A DNA stretch of 28,953 nt from Conidiobolus incongruus B7586 (GCA_000697335.1 JNEM01009747.1:1-28953); one strand, 5' to 3'. Shown: positions 9,617 to 21,109, numbered from the stretch's first letter. Translations and numbers: made by a program. The notes: generated from the letters alone by a model not told the origin.

Positions 9617-12600
9617 ATGATAAGTTATAAGCAGTCAATAAATTAGAAGATTAAATTAACAAAGCTAGTTTTCAAGTGTTAATCCAATTAATTACATGAT
9701 TTTTGTTTAATGAATTAAACATTTGTGATTATTAGTATTAATAAACCTCCATTAAAATGTTTTTTTCTTAATCAAGAACTAATCGTTCCTACTGGTGTTA
9801 ATTTTGTCACCAAAGCTAAATTATTAGGGAAGGATACTTCTCAGTTAATCACTATTAAAACGAATGTTATTACGATTTATGATATTGTTTATAAAAATCA
9901 AGACAAGGCATTTTAAATTAGTATACACTCCTTCAGATGTTAATTTTTCCATATTCTAGTCTCAAAAGACCTTGGAATTAATAACTCAAGAAACTCTGCA
10001 AGGAGAAGTAATTGGTTTAAATAGTATGAAACTAGGAATAGCCAACGATCGAGATTTAATATTAGTTGCATTTAAAGAAGCAAAGGTAAATTTGAATCCT
10101 TATTTTGAAACTTACTTTGAGTGACTTATACTCTCAATTGGAATTTGGGACCTTAAACTCGATTTTTATTTGCTCTTTGGTTTGTATTTACTGCATAACA
10201 TCTAGATGTTAATTTCGACATAAATATAACCCATAGCCAAATTCAAAAAGAATTTAGGCCCTTGAATAATATCAATTGAATATTATTCATCAAAATCCAC
10301 TTATATACATTTTTAATAAACCTTTATTTTATAAACTATATTTGTCATTTTATGCTCTTATTTCTAAATGTCCGTTTTTTCTACAATAGTGCTCTATTTT
10401 GGAATTCAATTTAAGTACCAACAAATTATCTACCTTAAGTATGCATTACTTTGAAAGGGATGAATTTAAGGTAAATATATACAAAGATTATCAAAAGAAT
10501 TTGTATTAATATTAATAAATAGACACATGTGATGACTCAAAATATCGACCCCATAGATTTGAAATGCAACATGCAACGCTCTTGTATAGCATATCAGATT
10601 TATTCACATCATTTAGTAATTCTTCCTTTTAAAACTAATGAAGATTTGTTATTTCCTAAAGAGAATGGATCAAGGTATATGAATACCCTATTCAATACTA
10701 GTTGAATTTTATTAATCTTTGATTAATAGAAAAACACCATTTATTCCAAGCTTCGTTTTAAATTTATTGGAGTTTGATAAGAAAATAAAAAGAATTATAG
10801 ATTTGTGCTTGTTGAACGATTATTATTTACCTACTCTGGCTATTTTATACGAAAAAGAAACTTCGTCAACGGGGTAAATAATTGTACATATTATTATATA
10901 TAATATTAACTATTTATAGGAGCCTCTATAAAGCAGATATCTTCTCTATCATTGTTATTTCAATAGACATATATAATCAGTCTCATCATGTCATATTTAA
11001 TGTACACTCACTTCCAACTCATTCTCTCAGATTGCATCCTTTAATCAAGCCATGTGGTGGTTTTCTTCTTGTTACAGCTAATTCTATTATCCATATCGAT
11101 CAGGGTCATGTTGGACATGCTGCTATGATTAATAAATTTTCAAGAAAAACAACTCACTTGAAAATGAACCAAGTTTTGTCCAATAATTTATCTCTTGAAA
11201 GATCAGTTTCTGTCTCATTAGACCCTCAAGAAATTGTTTTCATTTTAAAAGAAGGTCAAATGTATCGATTAGGCTTAAGAATGGATGGAAAGCGGCTGAA
11301 CAGGATGATTTGGGAGCATTTAGGCACGACTGTCCCATCAAACTGCGGTATAACTCTCGATGACAATTTTCGAATATTTTTAGGATCTGAACTGAGCAAA
11401 TCTTGTCTTTTAAAATTTAAAAAATCGCATATTCGAACCGTTACTACCGAGCAAGAAAAAACCGATATTTTTAACCATTTAAAGGAAAATGACAGCCCGG
11501 ACACTGATATAGATCTTTATGGCCATGATAAACTTTTCCAAGACTCTCAACAACCTAAAAAAATGGTCAAATTAGATTTTGATTGGGAGTTCGAAATAGA
11601 GCATGAAATCGCTAATTTAGGTCCCATTAACGATTTTGCTATTGGTCCTTCTCATAGAGCTCTTAAAGATAAGCGATCAGATGAAGCTGTGATCCCACAT
11701 GAAATTTTATTGTGCTCTAGTGTTGGAAAGCATGGTTCTATGAATATTATCAATCAATATATATTACCCGAAGGTGGCAATTCTTTCTCTCTTCCTGGTT
11801 GTCAGGGGTTGTGGACATTAAAATCCACAAAAGAAGCTACCCATGATCACTTGGTAATTTCTAAAGCCGATAGAACTTTAATTCTTTCCAGTGGTGATGA
11901 GCTACAAGAGATCAAAGCTCATAAATTTTATTTTCAAGGCCCAACCGTTGCGCTTGGAGAGTTTCCTAACTATGGAATTTTTGTTCAAGTTTACAAAACT
12001 GGTTTAAGATTGATAGGATCTGGGTTGAATACTTTGATTTGCTCTAAAACCGTAGCAAAAAATAGAGTTATTGAATCTTGGGTATCCGGTGCTTCGATAT
12101 TAGAGCCCTATGTCCTGCTTCATCACCAATCTGGCTCAATTACTCTCCTGAAATATAACAACGAAGCATCCGAATTGAGTTCAACTGAACCGGAATTTGG
12201 CAGTCAACAAAAGAAATTCCAGTGCGGATCTCTTTTCCGTGGCAAAAACGATTTATTTGTTACTAATGAACAGCTTATCAAATCCAATTCACAGCTATTA
12301 CATAAACGTTCAGATAAAGTTATCTCTAATGCTGCTACTAATCAATATCCTAACAGCGAGGGTATTCGTAAACTTTCAGCCGCCGAAATTGAACAAGAAG
12401 ATCTTGATTTGTATGGAACAGGCTCAGCTGAAGATACAAAATCACATCAAGTGACAAATTCGTCTATACAACTTTCTCCTCGCACCGATCCTGAGTTAGA
12501 ATCCATTAAACCCAATTCTTCCGAATTATTCTTAGCTCTAATTGAACCATCAGGAGACATGCAATTATTCTCATTGCCTTCTGGTGAACTATGCGCCCAC

Positions 12601-14589
12601 TTCCCTAAAATTTCTCTTGTACCATCACTACTCAATCAAAAAGAATCTTTGCAAGCAAATGGCAATGCCTCAATTTCTTCATCAGATGTTAATTTTAGTG
12701 AACTAGCCTTTTTCAACGTCGAAGAGAAGCTTTATATGATTCTTGGCTCAGTTACTAGGGAAATATTTGTCTATGAATTCTTTTTGAATCGTTCTTTACC
12801 TATTCATTCATCATGGATTTCTGACTATCCTAAAAAACTAGCCACCAAGTTGAACAGAATAGCTCTCAACTTTATACCCGATTTAGCTGCCGAAACCTCA
12901 AGTCAAACTACAATGAAACGATTCTTCCCATTTGAAAATATATTAGGAAAATCAGGTGTATTTATTCTAGACTCTGAGCCAAGCTGGATTATTGGTAATA
13001 ATCAGCGAGGAATTAGCAAGTATCCTACTCACTTACCCAAGGATATCGTTAGTTTTTCCACTTACAATACTAAAAATTGCTCCAATGGGTTTGTATTCTG
13101 CACCCAATCAGAAATGCTGAGAACTTGTCAACTGCCCGATGGGTTTGATTATGAATTTCAATGGATTCATAAATCCATTCCAATGGAAAGAAATCCTGAA
13201 AAAATAACGCATCATTTAGGATCCAATACTTATTTACTCGCCTCAAGTCACCAGCAACCTTTTGGATTAACTGAAGACTCGACAGTTCAGCAAAATCAAG
13301 ACTCGTACGATCCTATCGAAATTTTGACCAAACTTTATGACCCCAACAACCCTTCCCCATATTTACCTACCACGTCAAAATATCAGTTAGATTTGATCTC
13401 TCCCTTAACTTGGAAACCAGTCGATACCTATCATTTTGGTGACAATGAAATAGTTAGCTGCATCTGTTCAGCCGATTTGGAAACCAAGCAAACGCACTCC
13501 GGAAGAAAAAATTATATTGTTGTTGGCACCATCATCGGCATGGGAGAATATTTAGCGATTAAAGGAAAACTCTATGTATTTGACGTAATTGAAGTTGTTC
13601 CCGAACCTGGAAAACCTGAAACAGGCCATAAGCTTAAAACCATTACTGTTATTGACGCTAAAGGACAAGTCACCGCTCTTGCCAATGCTCAAGGTTATTT
13701 ATTCACAGGAATGGGAAATAAACTAATCATGCGAAAGTTTGAAGATGATACGACATTAGAAGGGGTTGCATTCTTCGATCTACAAGTGTATATCACGACA
13801 ATCACAGTGTGTAAAAACTATCTTTTAGTGGACGACCTGTATAAGAGTGCTTGGTTTTTAGGCTTCCAACTTGAACCCACTAAAATTGTGTTATTAGGAA
13901 AGGATTACCATCCTTGTCAAGTAATGAGTGCTGAAATTTTGATCAAAGACGATACTATGAACTTTTTGGTTTCTGATGAACTTGGAAATGATATTATTTT
14001 AAGCTATAATCCTTTTAATCTTCAGAGTTTTTCTGGAAATAAGTTGGTGTTCAAAGGTGACTTCCATACTAATAGAAGGGTTGTCAAATAGATTCGAATT
14101 TCTGCGAAAAAAGTTCATTCTGAACAAAATGGATCAATCTTATATACTACTTATTATTGTTTAGGAGGTAAATTCGATTTCTATATATATTGCCATTGTC
14201 TAATATTACTCATATCTAGTTACATTGGAAGGAGCAATAATCCAAATGGTACCCATTACAGAAACTTCATTTAGAAGATTATCACTTTTGTATAATAGTA
14301 TGATCAATGGTATTCAAAGCTTAGCAGAATTGAATCCTAGATCTTTCCGGTAATTCTATATAACTAATATTTATAATTAAATTATGTTAATCCATCATTT
14401 AGTTTAATCAGTCCTCAGCATCGATTACACCGCAACCCAGTTAAAGGGATATTAGATGGTAATTATTTGAATAATTTCTTGGATTTGGATTATACCCAAC
14501 AACAAAAATTTATTCAATTAACTGGTACTACTAAACACTCTGTTTTAAATGCTTTGAAAGAGATCAAAACTATGACAAGTCATTTTTAA
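9617..14589 (+). CDS. CFT1: Cleavage and polyadenylation factor subunit CFT1 (CPSF160)
   Basis: CFT1/CPSF1 is the beta-propeller scaffold of the nuclear complex that recognises the poly(A) signal and cleaves pre-mRNA. Exons: 9617-9633 (tentative, encodes MISYK), 9736-9907, 9960-10085, 10390-10470, 10523-10674, 10730-10873, 10920-14167, 14220-14349 and 14403-14589, about 1418 codons, the family's usual length. Matches run along the whole protein: 'LEFNLSTNKLSTLSMHYFE', 'FLGSELSKSCLLKF', 'DIDLYGHD', 'GKHGSMNIINQYILPEGG', 'ELPGC'-like 'SLPGCQGLWTL', 'FVFCTQSEMLRTCQLP', 'GKLYVFDVIEVVPEPGKPET' and 'ELNPRSF', then the helical C-terminus ending 'MTSHF'. Codon 1288 (14089-14091) is TAG, inside conserved sequence, with 130 matching codons after it. 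The exon 2 donor is GC at 9908 or GTTTAT at 9887; both keep frame. The first exon is the weakest part. Confidence 0.93.
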
Positions 14590-15304
14590 TATTGTGATAT
14601 TATTAATAAAATGTTATATAATTTTTGAGATCATTAAAATTATGTGTTTTTATTATTTAATCTAATTTATATTCATCATTACTTTTTACTATCAAAAATT
14701 TAAATATATATTATTTCTGTATTTTAATATGAATATTGGTTATATTGAAAATGACGTAATTATATTCTATTATAATTCAATAAACAATTATCAACTTTGG
14801 TTATTATAAACTAAACATTTTTATAACTCAATTTAATTATAAAACACATGATTGATTAATAAAACTATGTATGAAATTCAATATAAAAATCATAAAATTA
14901 TAAATCTGCTAAATTGATTTAATAAATATCTACCCATTATTTTTTATCACATATATTCTATAAGATAGTAATCACTATTTACTGTCATCGGAAACAATAA
15001 TCTATGCTTATTATAATTAAAGATAAAAATTAATATAATCACCATGAATTATATTTTATAATTTTATTGTATAACTATCATAGTTTGCTCATTATGTCCT
15101 TGATTATATTTTAATTGCATTTGAATTGATCAAAATAAATATACTATGTATCTTTTATATTGATAAATTTAATTAATCAAAGATATTCCCATAATAATTT
15201 TCGAATTTATTTAGTGAAATACAGTATATTAATTTGAAAAATTATGTCCAATTAAACAATCAAGGCATTATATCACCATTTATAATATATTATACTATAA
15301 TTTG
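14590..15304. other. AT-rich spacer between CFT1 and the 15355 gene
   Basis: About 0.7 kb of AT-rich DNA with no open frame. An AATAAA near 14603 is a plausible CFT1 polyadenylation signal. The rest presumably contains the promoter of the downstream gene; no specific site is convincing. Confidence 0.4.
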
Positions 15305-15311
15305 CACACAT

Positions 15312-15352
<41 letters not shown>
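15305..15352 (+). repeat. (CA)n(TA)n microsatellite abutting a start codon
   Basis: A run of CA dinucleotides, with one TA near the start, passes at about 15332 into roughly ten TA units and ends two bases before the ATG at 15355. It would lie in the 5' leader or core promoter of the orphan gene. Such tracts vary in length by replication slippage. Confidence 0.95.
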
Positions 15353-15354
15353 GC

Positions 15355-16497
15355 ATGGTTTACATAAAAACTGAAAGACCCAATATACATGATCTGGTTA
15401 TTTTAAAAGAATTATATGATAAACTTAAAAACCAAGAAGTAACAATTAGTGGCCAATATTTATTATTATCAAATGGTGAACATTTTAATACTAAAGTTTC
15501 AACAAACACGAGTATTCCAGACTCCTCCGATAACGATTTCTATATTGATACCAATGGCGATAATCCAATTACTCCATTACAGCCTATTCAGCAGAACATA
15601 CAATTGCCTCACCCCATTAAACAAAATACCAGTACATCTAGTAATTTATATATTTTATCCTAATTTCTTGTATTCACCTTTTTTATTAGATTTGGCAGAA
15701 ACACCTCAAGCTAAAAAATTCAAAACTGTTGCTGAATCCACTACTCAGAATGTAATCCCTTCCTCTGCACCCAGAAAACCTGCCATTATTTCGGTTCCTT
15801 CTACCCTTCGCACCTCTTCTCAATCAATCACCCAGAAACACAGTCAAATGGAAAGTAATGAATGTGATATGGATATGGAATCTGACGACGAATTTGGAGC
15901 AATTGAACATGTCCCCGCTCGTCCCTCACTTCGTCAGAATTTAGTTAACAGGGTAAATATAATATCTTTCAAGCAATTATATAATATTAACCATTTCATA
16001 CTTTAGACTCCTGCTACTGCTCAGACAAATCTCCCTGCTCCATCTGGAATCGTTCCACCACTAACTTCCTGCGTAAGCTCTACCTTATTATCATTGTTAT
16101 AATCTTAAATCATCTAACCAATTTCTAGTCCCAACCTGTTTCAACTGTATCTAATCAACAAAGGAATACTATTCAATCTACCTCTACCAATGAAATTCCC
16201 GCACAAAGTTTGACTAGGAGCACTGTACCTAATTCAGCACCTGTCCCATTAAATCAAGAAACTAATGCAAGTTCTGCTCAATTGGATCTTGTACCTCTTT
16301 TGTATTCATCATCAATTGGATATCGACCTATGGTTGCTTACAGCTCATCCATATCTGTATTACAAGAGCTATACAATTCTGCTCCTCAAGTTCCAACTAT
16401 TCCAACTTTGATGAATCAAAATGGTGAGCTTAGGACCCTTTTACTTCCTATTATCGATTTAGATAGATTGAGAACTAATGAGAATCATCGTCATTGA
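15355..16497 (+). CDS. Unrecognised Ser/Thr/Pro-rich protein, four exons
   Basis: I do not recognise this protein. Exons are 15355-15640, 15690-15952, 16007-16072 and 16129-16497 (TGA), giving 327 residues. Introns are 49, 54 and 56 nt, all GTA...AG, and all junctions keep frame. Residues 1-45 look folded: 'MVYIKTERPNIHDLVILKEL', 'YDKLKNQEVTISGQYLLLSN'. The middle is long and disordered, rich in Thr, Ser, Pro, Gln and Asn, with one acidic Met-rich patch, 'ECDMDMESDDEFGAIE', near residue 160. The C-terminus regains some order ('DLVPLLYSSSIGYRPMVAYS', 'LLLPIIDLDRL'). No Cys cluster, membrane span or signal peptide is evident. The composition suits a nuclear scaffold or regulatory protein, but that is only inference. 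Confidence 0.75.
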
Positions 16498-18030
16498 CAA
16501 TGAGAGTTCCAAACATTCACTACCCTGGGGTACATTTAAAACATTTTATTTCTGTTTTGTGATATATAATGCTTATAATCGAACGAATCATGATCACTAA
16601 TATTAATATTTATGAAACATTATTAACTCTATATAATATTATAACGAGCGAATGATCAGTACTTAAGTTGTCAATTTATATTATCAATTTTATTTAATAA
16701 TAAATTGATTATTAATATTTATAGCTGACTTTTAAATTTAAATTTGTTCTAATTTTTATTTCAAATTTGAGTATTTAAGGATAAATTGATTGATTTTCAA
16801 TCTATGTGAAAATCAATTTACTTAAAATATAATTTGAAAATATTCTATAAAAATAAATTATCATGTTGATATAAGATTTAATCTTAATTTGAAGTGACTT
16901 TATACTTAGCAATCATATTAAAATTATATCTTGCAAATTAAATACTGATATTAAGATGGCGGTAAATTAGAATTATATATGCAACTTTTAAGTATGATGG
17001 AATTAGAATAAGTTGAGATATACTGTAAATAATTTTGAATTAGCTCATACATATTTTATCCAATCAAATTATATATTTTAGTATATAATTATTCGGAAAA
17101 AATATCAATAAAATATTTGAAGAAATCATTTTAAATTCATATCATTTTGATTTTTACTATATTCTAAAAATTTTAAGTTATTAATATTAAAAAATTGATT
17201 ATTCAAGAAATTATACTTGGTTGATCCAGAAAATCACCATTAAACTTCGATATTATTTGTTTAATAGCATTTATCAAATTTTATGATACATTAATATTTA
17301 TAGTTTTATTCAATTTCATTTAATTATGGTTAGAATAATTTTTATATTATTAAAATAAGCTCTAAAATATGAGAATATATATTCAGCTTTAATATATTGA
17401 TAAGCATATTTATCAAAATTTAAATAATTTACAGAATTTAATAACATATCAAACATTTAGCAAAATTTTATATTATAATAACATTCATTAAAATTATTAT
17501 ATAGGCAAATATATGCAATATTTAAAAAACTATCTGGTTTGATTATAAGTTTCAATACCTTATAAAATCAAACGATTGTATTAATTTTAAATTTTCATAA
17601 AATTAGCATCATAATTTATTCAATATAAATATTATCAATAATAAAACTGTGTTGCGTTAATTAAATGAAAATTATCAATTAAATTAATCGATACATAGTC
17701 ATAAGACTATTTGATCTGATATTAGTATTTATTAAATAATTATATTATCAATTCTAAAAATTAAGGTTAATTTTTAAAAACAATTAATACTTGAATAATA
17801 CATGAAAATTAAAGTAACTAAACAGATAACAAGTCATTCCCCCAAATATGATATCATTAACCATTAATTTATGCAACATTGTAATATATAAATGTCAAGT
17901 AGAAGTTAATCCCATTTTATTTGAAGATTTTAAAGTTTAACTATTAATGACTATTATTAAGTTTTAATTTAATAAATAATAATAATAATTATCATTATTT
18001 TAAAATAGATTAGTTGTTTATAATAAAAAT
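16498..18030. other. AT-rich intergenic region, no gene seen
   Basis: About 1.5 kb of very AT-rich DNA between tandem plus-strand genes. No open frame, RNA gene or transposon was recognised. A short run of AAT units at about 17974-17990 lies close upstream of RHB1. Confidence 0.5.
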
Positions 18031-18854
18031 ATGAGTGCTCCTAATAATCCTACTACGAATGATCAGGTCAATAGCTCGGCTCAGCAGAAGTTGAGACGTA
18101 TTGCTGTGTTAGGCTCCAGAGCGGTCGGTAAATAATTATAAAATTTATAGCTTTGAAAATGTGTTATTAGATTTCAATAGGTAAATCTTCACTTACTATT
18201 CAATTTGTTGAAAACCACTTCGTCGACAGCTATTACCCCACTATTGAAAATACCTTCACCAAGGTGTTTAAATACAAGGGACAAGAGTTTACAGTAGAAA
18301 TTATCGATACAGCAGGACAAGTAATTTATTCACTAATTATCTGATCACCCCATCATTATGTTAATCTACCGAATTTAGGATGAGTACTCTATTTTAGGGT
18401 CTCAACACGCTATCGGTATCCACGGTTATGCTTTGGTTTATTCAGTTACTTCCAAATCCAGCTACGAACTGATTAAAATTATTCGAGAGAAAATTTTAAA
18501 TTTTTCAGGTACCGATTGGGTTCCTATGGTAATAGTCGGTAATAAGAAAGATTTGCAAAATCAAAGGTAATGTTATTACTATTAATGTTAATATATTATG
18601 ACTATAATGAACAATAATACTTTAGACAAGTGACTACTGAAGAGGTGAAAGAATTAGCTCAACAGTGGAAGTGTCAATGGGTTGAAACTTCAGCTAAAAC
18701 TAATGAAAATATTGGTAAAGACTCATTTTAATAACCTTTAATGCTTCATTTATTCATTAATTTAATAGGTAAATTATTCGAAGGAATGATTGAAGAAATT
18801 GAAAAATCTATCAATCCCGCCAAAGGTGAAAAGGGTGAATGTATTGTCTTATAA
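18031..18854 (+). CDS. RHB1: RHB1, Rheb-family small GTPase
   Basis: Rheb GTPases activate TORC1 at endomembranes and, in fungi, affect basic amino-acid uptake. Exons: 18031-18127, 18181-18320, 18379-18566, 18626-18714 and 18769-18854, giving 199 residues. The Rheb-type P-loop is GSRAVGKSS at residues 28-36, with the Arg that marks this family at R30. The effector region is 'SYYPTIENTF'. G3 is DTAGQDE (75-81), followed by the very Rheb-like 'GSQHAIGIHGYALVYSVTSK'. G4 is NKKD (134-137) and the G5 region is 'ETSAKT'. The C-terminal box is CIVL, a prenylation signal whose final Leu favours geranylgeranylation by general CAAX rules. The N-terminal tail of about 20 Asn/Ser/Gln-rich residues is longer than usual. 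Two acceptors sit at Gly codons split G|GT. AATAAA occurs near 18988. Confidence 0.97.
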
Positions 18855-19253
18855 ATCCATCAGTCTAGCACCTTGATTCAGCTATAATGAATTCAATATT
18901 ACCTCTAAAGTTTTTGTATTTCAACCTCTATCAAATATAGTTATTCGCTCTTTTATTGTCACTTTTACTATCTACTGATATTCTTTAATAAAGTTTGATA
19001 TCTTTGTAATAAATGTTTTACGAATGAAAGATAATATTATTTTCATTATTTATATTTCATTAATAAAAAGAACAGATTCAAAAATGGCAAAGTAAATATA
19101 AAACAATCATAAAATATATTCAATTTATCAACAACCATGAATCAGCATAATCAAATTAAATTGAAATACAAAAAATTAAAGAAATTTCATAATTGTAATT
19201 GAATAATAATGTTGAAAAATAAATGAATAATCAAAATATATAGATACATTCCC
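18855..19253. other. Spacer between RHB1 and the tRNA gene
   Basis: AT-rich 3' flank of RHB1, including an AATAAA near 18988. No other feature was recognised. Confidence 0.4.
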
Positions 19254-19257
19254 AAAA
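19254..19257 (-). terminator. Possible RNA polymerase III terminator
   Basis: On the minus strand a TTTT run follows the tRNA 3' end by two bases. Four T's is the minimum usually seen for fungal polymerase III termination. Confidence 0.5.
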
Positions 19258-19259
19258 GA

Positions 19260-19331
19260 AGCTCTGCCTGAGAATCGAACTCAGATCGCAGGATTCAAAG
19301 TCCTGAGTGCTAACCATTACACCAGCGGAGC
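19260..19331 (-). tRNA. tRNA-Gln (anticodon UUG)
   Basis: Decodes CAA glutamine codons. Reading the minus strand from 19331, the acceptor stem is GCTCCGC against GCAGAGC, the D-arm includes GTGTAATGGTTAGCAC, the anticodon stem is CAGGA/TCCTG around loop CTTTGAA (anticodon TTG), and the T-arm is CTGAG-TTCGATT-CTCAG. The discriminator is T at 19260. There is no intron. The acceptor pair 5-68 is a C-A mismatch; the other six pairs are canonical. The internal A and B boxes (TAATGGTTAGCAC, GTTCGATTC) look intact. Confidence 0.95.
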
Positions 19332-19600
19332 TCATTAAAAATATTCATTAATAAAAAATATTGAGTAACATCTGTTTTATATTCCAATACTAATTGTTTT
19401 TCATTTATTAATAAAATTAATGTTACATCAATGATATTGTTTAATTAAACTATTTTCTTTTTCATCTATTTATATTAATATTTTTAATATATTTGAATAA
19501 TTAATATATTCTTAAATAATTCAATTATCAGATTATCCTCATTTATCATTAATACAAAATAATTCCAAACCAGAAATAATAATATTTCAATCAAATTTAT

Positions 19601-20628
19601 TTAAGCTCTGCAATTGACTAGTTTTGTTACCATAATATCACTTGCACCAATAGCCTTCAACTCATCCATGATATCACTAATTTTATTAGCTTCCACCATA
19701 ACGCTTACTGAGATCCAATTTTCATCCTCTAAAGGACTTAAAGTGGGAGCTTTTCTTCCAGGAGTTATCTTAATACACTCTTGCAACATGCTTCTAGGAC
19801 TGTTATAGGTACAGATGACATACTTGTTAGCTAGTAGAGATCCTTCAATTCTGGACTGAATTCTTTTAACGAGATCAGGATGTTTGGTATTATAATTGCT
19901 AATCAAAACTGCTTCACTTTCTAAAATAGTTGCAATGGCTTCTAATCCTGCAGCTCTCATTGTTTCTCCTGATTCTATCAAATTTCATATTGTTAATTGC
20001 ATAATTTATATGTATAATTAAAATAATTTACCAACTAAATCAACTATATGATGCAATTTAAAGATTGAAAAAGGCTGGTTAGTTAATTGATATATGAAAC
20101 TAAGGGACTAAACTTACCAATTCCTTGTGCTAAACCTAAGGCACAAGCTGTTTCAACACTACCTCCTACAAATCGAATCTGAGTCTTTGATTCAGTAGGG
20201 TGATCTTTCTCCAGTTCATCAAAGTATTTTTTAGTAACAACAGGGAAACTAGTGACGATACGTTGACCAATTAACGTAGTGGCACTCTTAATTTGATTAC
20301 GCACAGGAGTCTGTACTTGGAGTTTACACTTACCAAATCCTAGCTTTTGAATAATATTCACCTTATCCTCAGCCTCCGACTCAGCAACAATATCTTGACC
20401 AGTGATACCCAAATCTACATTACCTTCACCCACATATTTAGCAATATCGGAAGCTGGTAAAAAGATGAGGGCGATAGGGAAATTTTGAACAAGGGCGATA
20501 TCATGACGAGGTTTTCTATGAAATTGAATATCGATATCGTTCAACAACTTTATACACTTTTCGTGGAGTCTCCCTTTCTTAGGGATTGCAAATAATAAAC
20601 AATCTTGATAATCTTCAATATGATCCAT
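19601..20628 (-). CDS. HIS1: HIS1, ATP phosphoribosyltransferase
   Basis: Catalyses the first, feedback-inhibited step of histidine synthesis, joining ATP and PRPP. Long-form (HisG-L) fungal enzyme of 298 residues, close to yeast HIS1. Exons: 20628-20118, a 12-nt microexon 20043-20032, and 19974-19601 (TAA). The catalytic domain starts 'LLFAIPKKGRLHEKC' and includes 'PIALIFLPASDIAKYVGEGN', 'DLGITGQD' and 'FGKCKLQVQTP'. The PRPP-binding loop is spread over the splice junctions: '...ALGLAQGI', then 'VDLV' from the microexon, then 'ESGETMRAAG', which is the standard VDLVESGETM motif. The C-terminal regulatory domain contains 'TPGRKAPTLSPLEDENWISV' and the Ile/Met-rich end 'ASDIMVTKLVNCRA'. Introns are 74 and 57 nt; the first has a CTAAC branch-like site. 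Upstream sequence carries a perfect GCN4-type site. Confidence 0.95.
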
Positions 20629-20726
20629 TATGTCGATAAATTAACAACACTATGATTTAATTATTTATTGATAATAAACGCTGGTTATTAGTTAAATTTG
20701 AATTATTAAATGCTATCAAGTCAATA

Positions 20727-20733
20727 GACGTCA
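20727..20733 (-). promoter_or_regulatory. CRE-like TGACGTC site upstream of HIS1
   Basis: GACGTCA on the plus strand, read from HIS1 as TGACGTC, lies about 100 bp before its ATG. bZIP factors including Gcn4 and ATF/CREB relatives bind TGACGTCA; this copy lacks the last base. The role is inferred. Confidence 0.35.
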
Positions 20734-21109
20734 TCAATACTTAATTTATACCTTTGATGAAGTATAAAATTAAGGGTTTTTTAGGATCAAATATCAGACT
20801 TTGATTACATTGGTAAAACTCAATCCACATTAACTATTCGTTACATAACAATTACTAAAAATGGTCAGTTCATTAGAATTTTGTACCAATTTGATTACTT
20901 TATTCAACCAGAAGTTTTACTCAAATTAATAGATCATTCTTTAAATATTAATATTGTATCATCAATATTCATATAAAATATATAACAAAATCAATAAAAA
21001 GTCATGATATTTATATATAATTTAAACACAAGTTGGACTCAATATTGAAAAATATGCATAATCTATATTGAAATCCAATTCTAACAATTAAAAGACTATC
21101 TGAATAATA

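Noticed and set aside
11256-12635. Open frames on both strands inside CFT1
   Set aside because: They lie within the long CFT1 exon, whose frame matches the family throughout.
14058-14091. A 35-nt intron removing the CFT1 TAG
   Set aside because: It would also remove the conserved GDFH segment, and is shorter than any other intron in the window.
20083-20117. HIS1 exon 1 continuing to an in-frame stop near 20083
   Set aside because: The extra residues do not match the family, and GTAAGT at 20117 is a strong donor exactly where the motif breaks.
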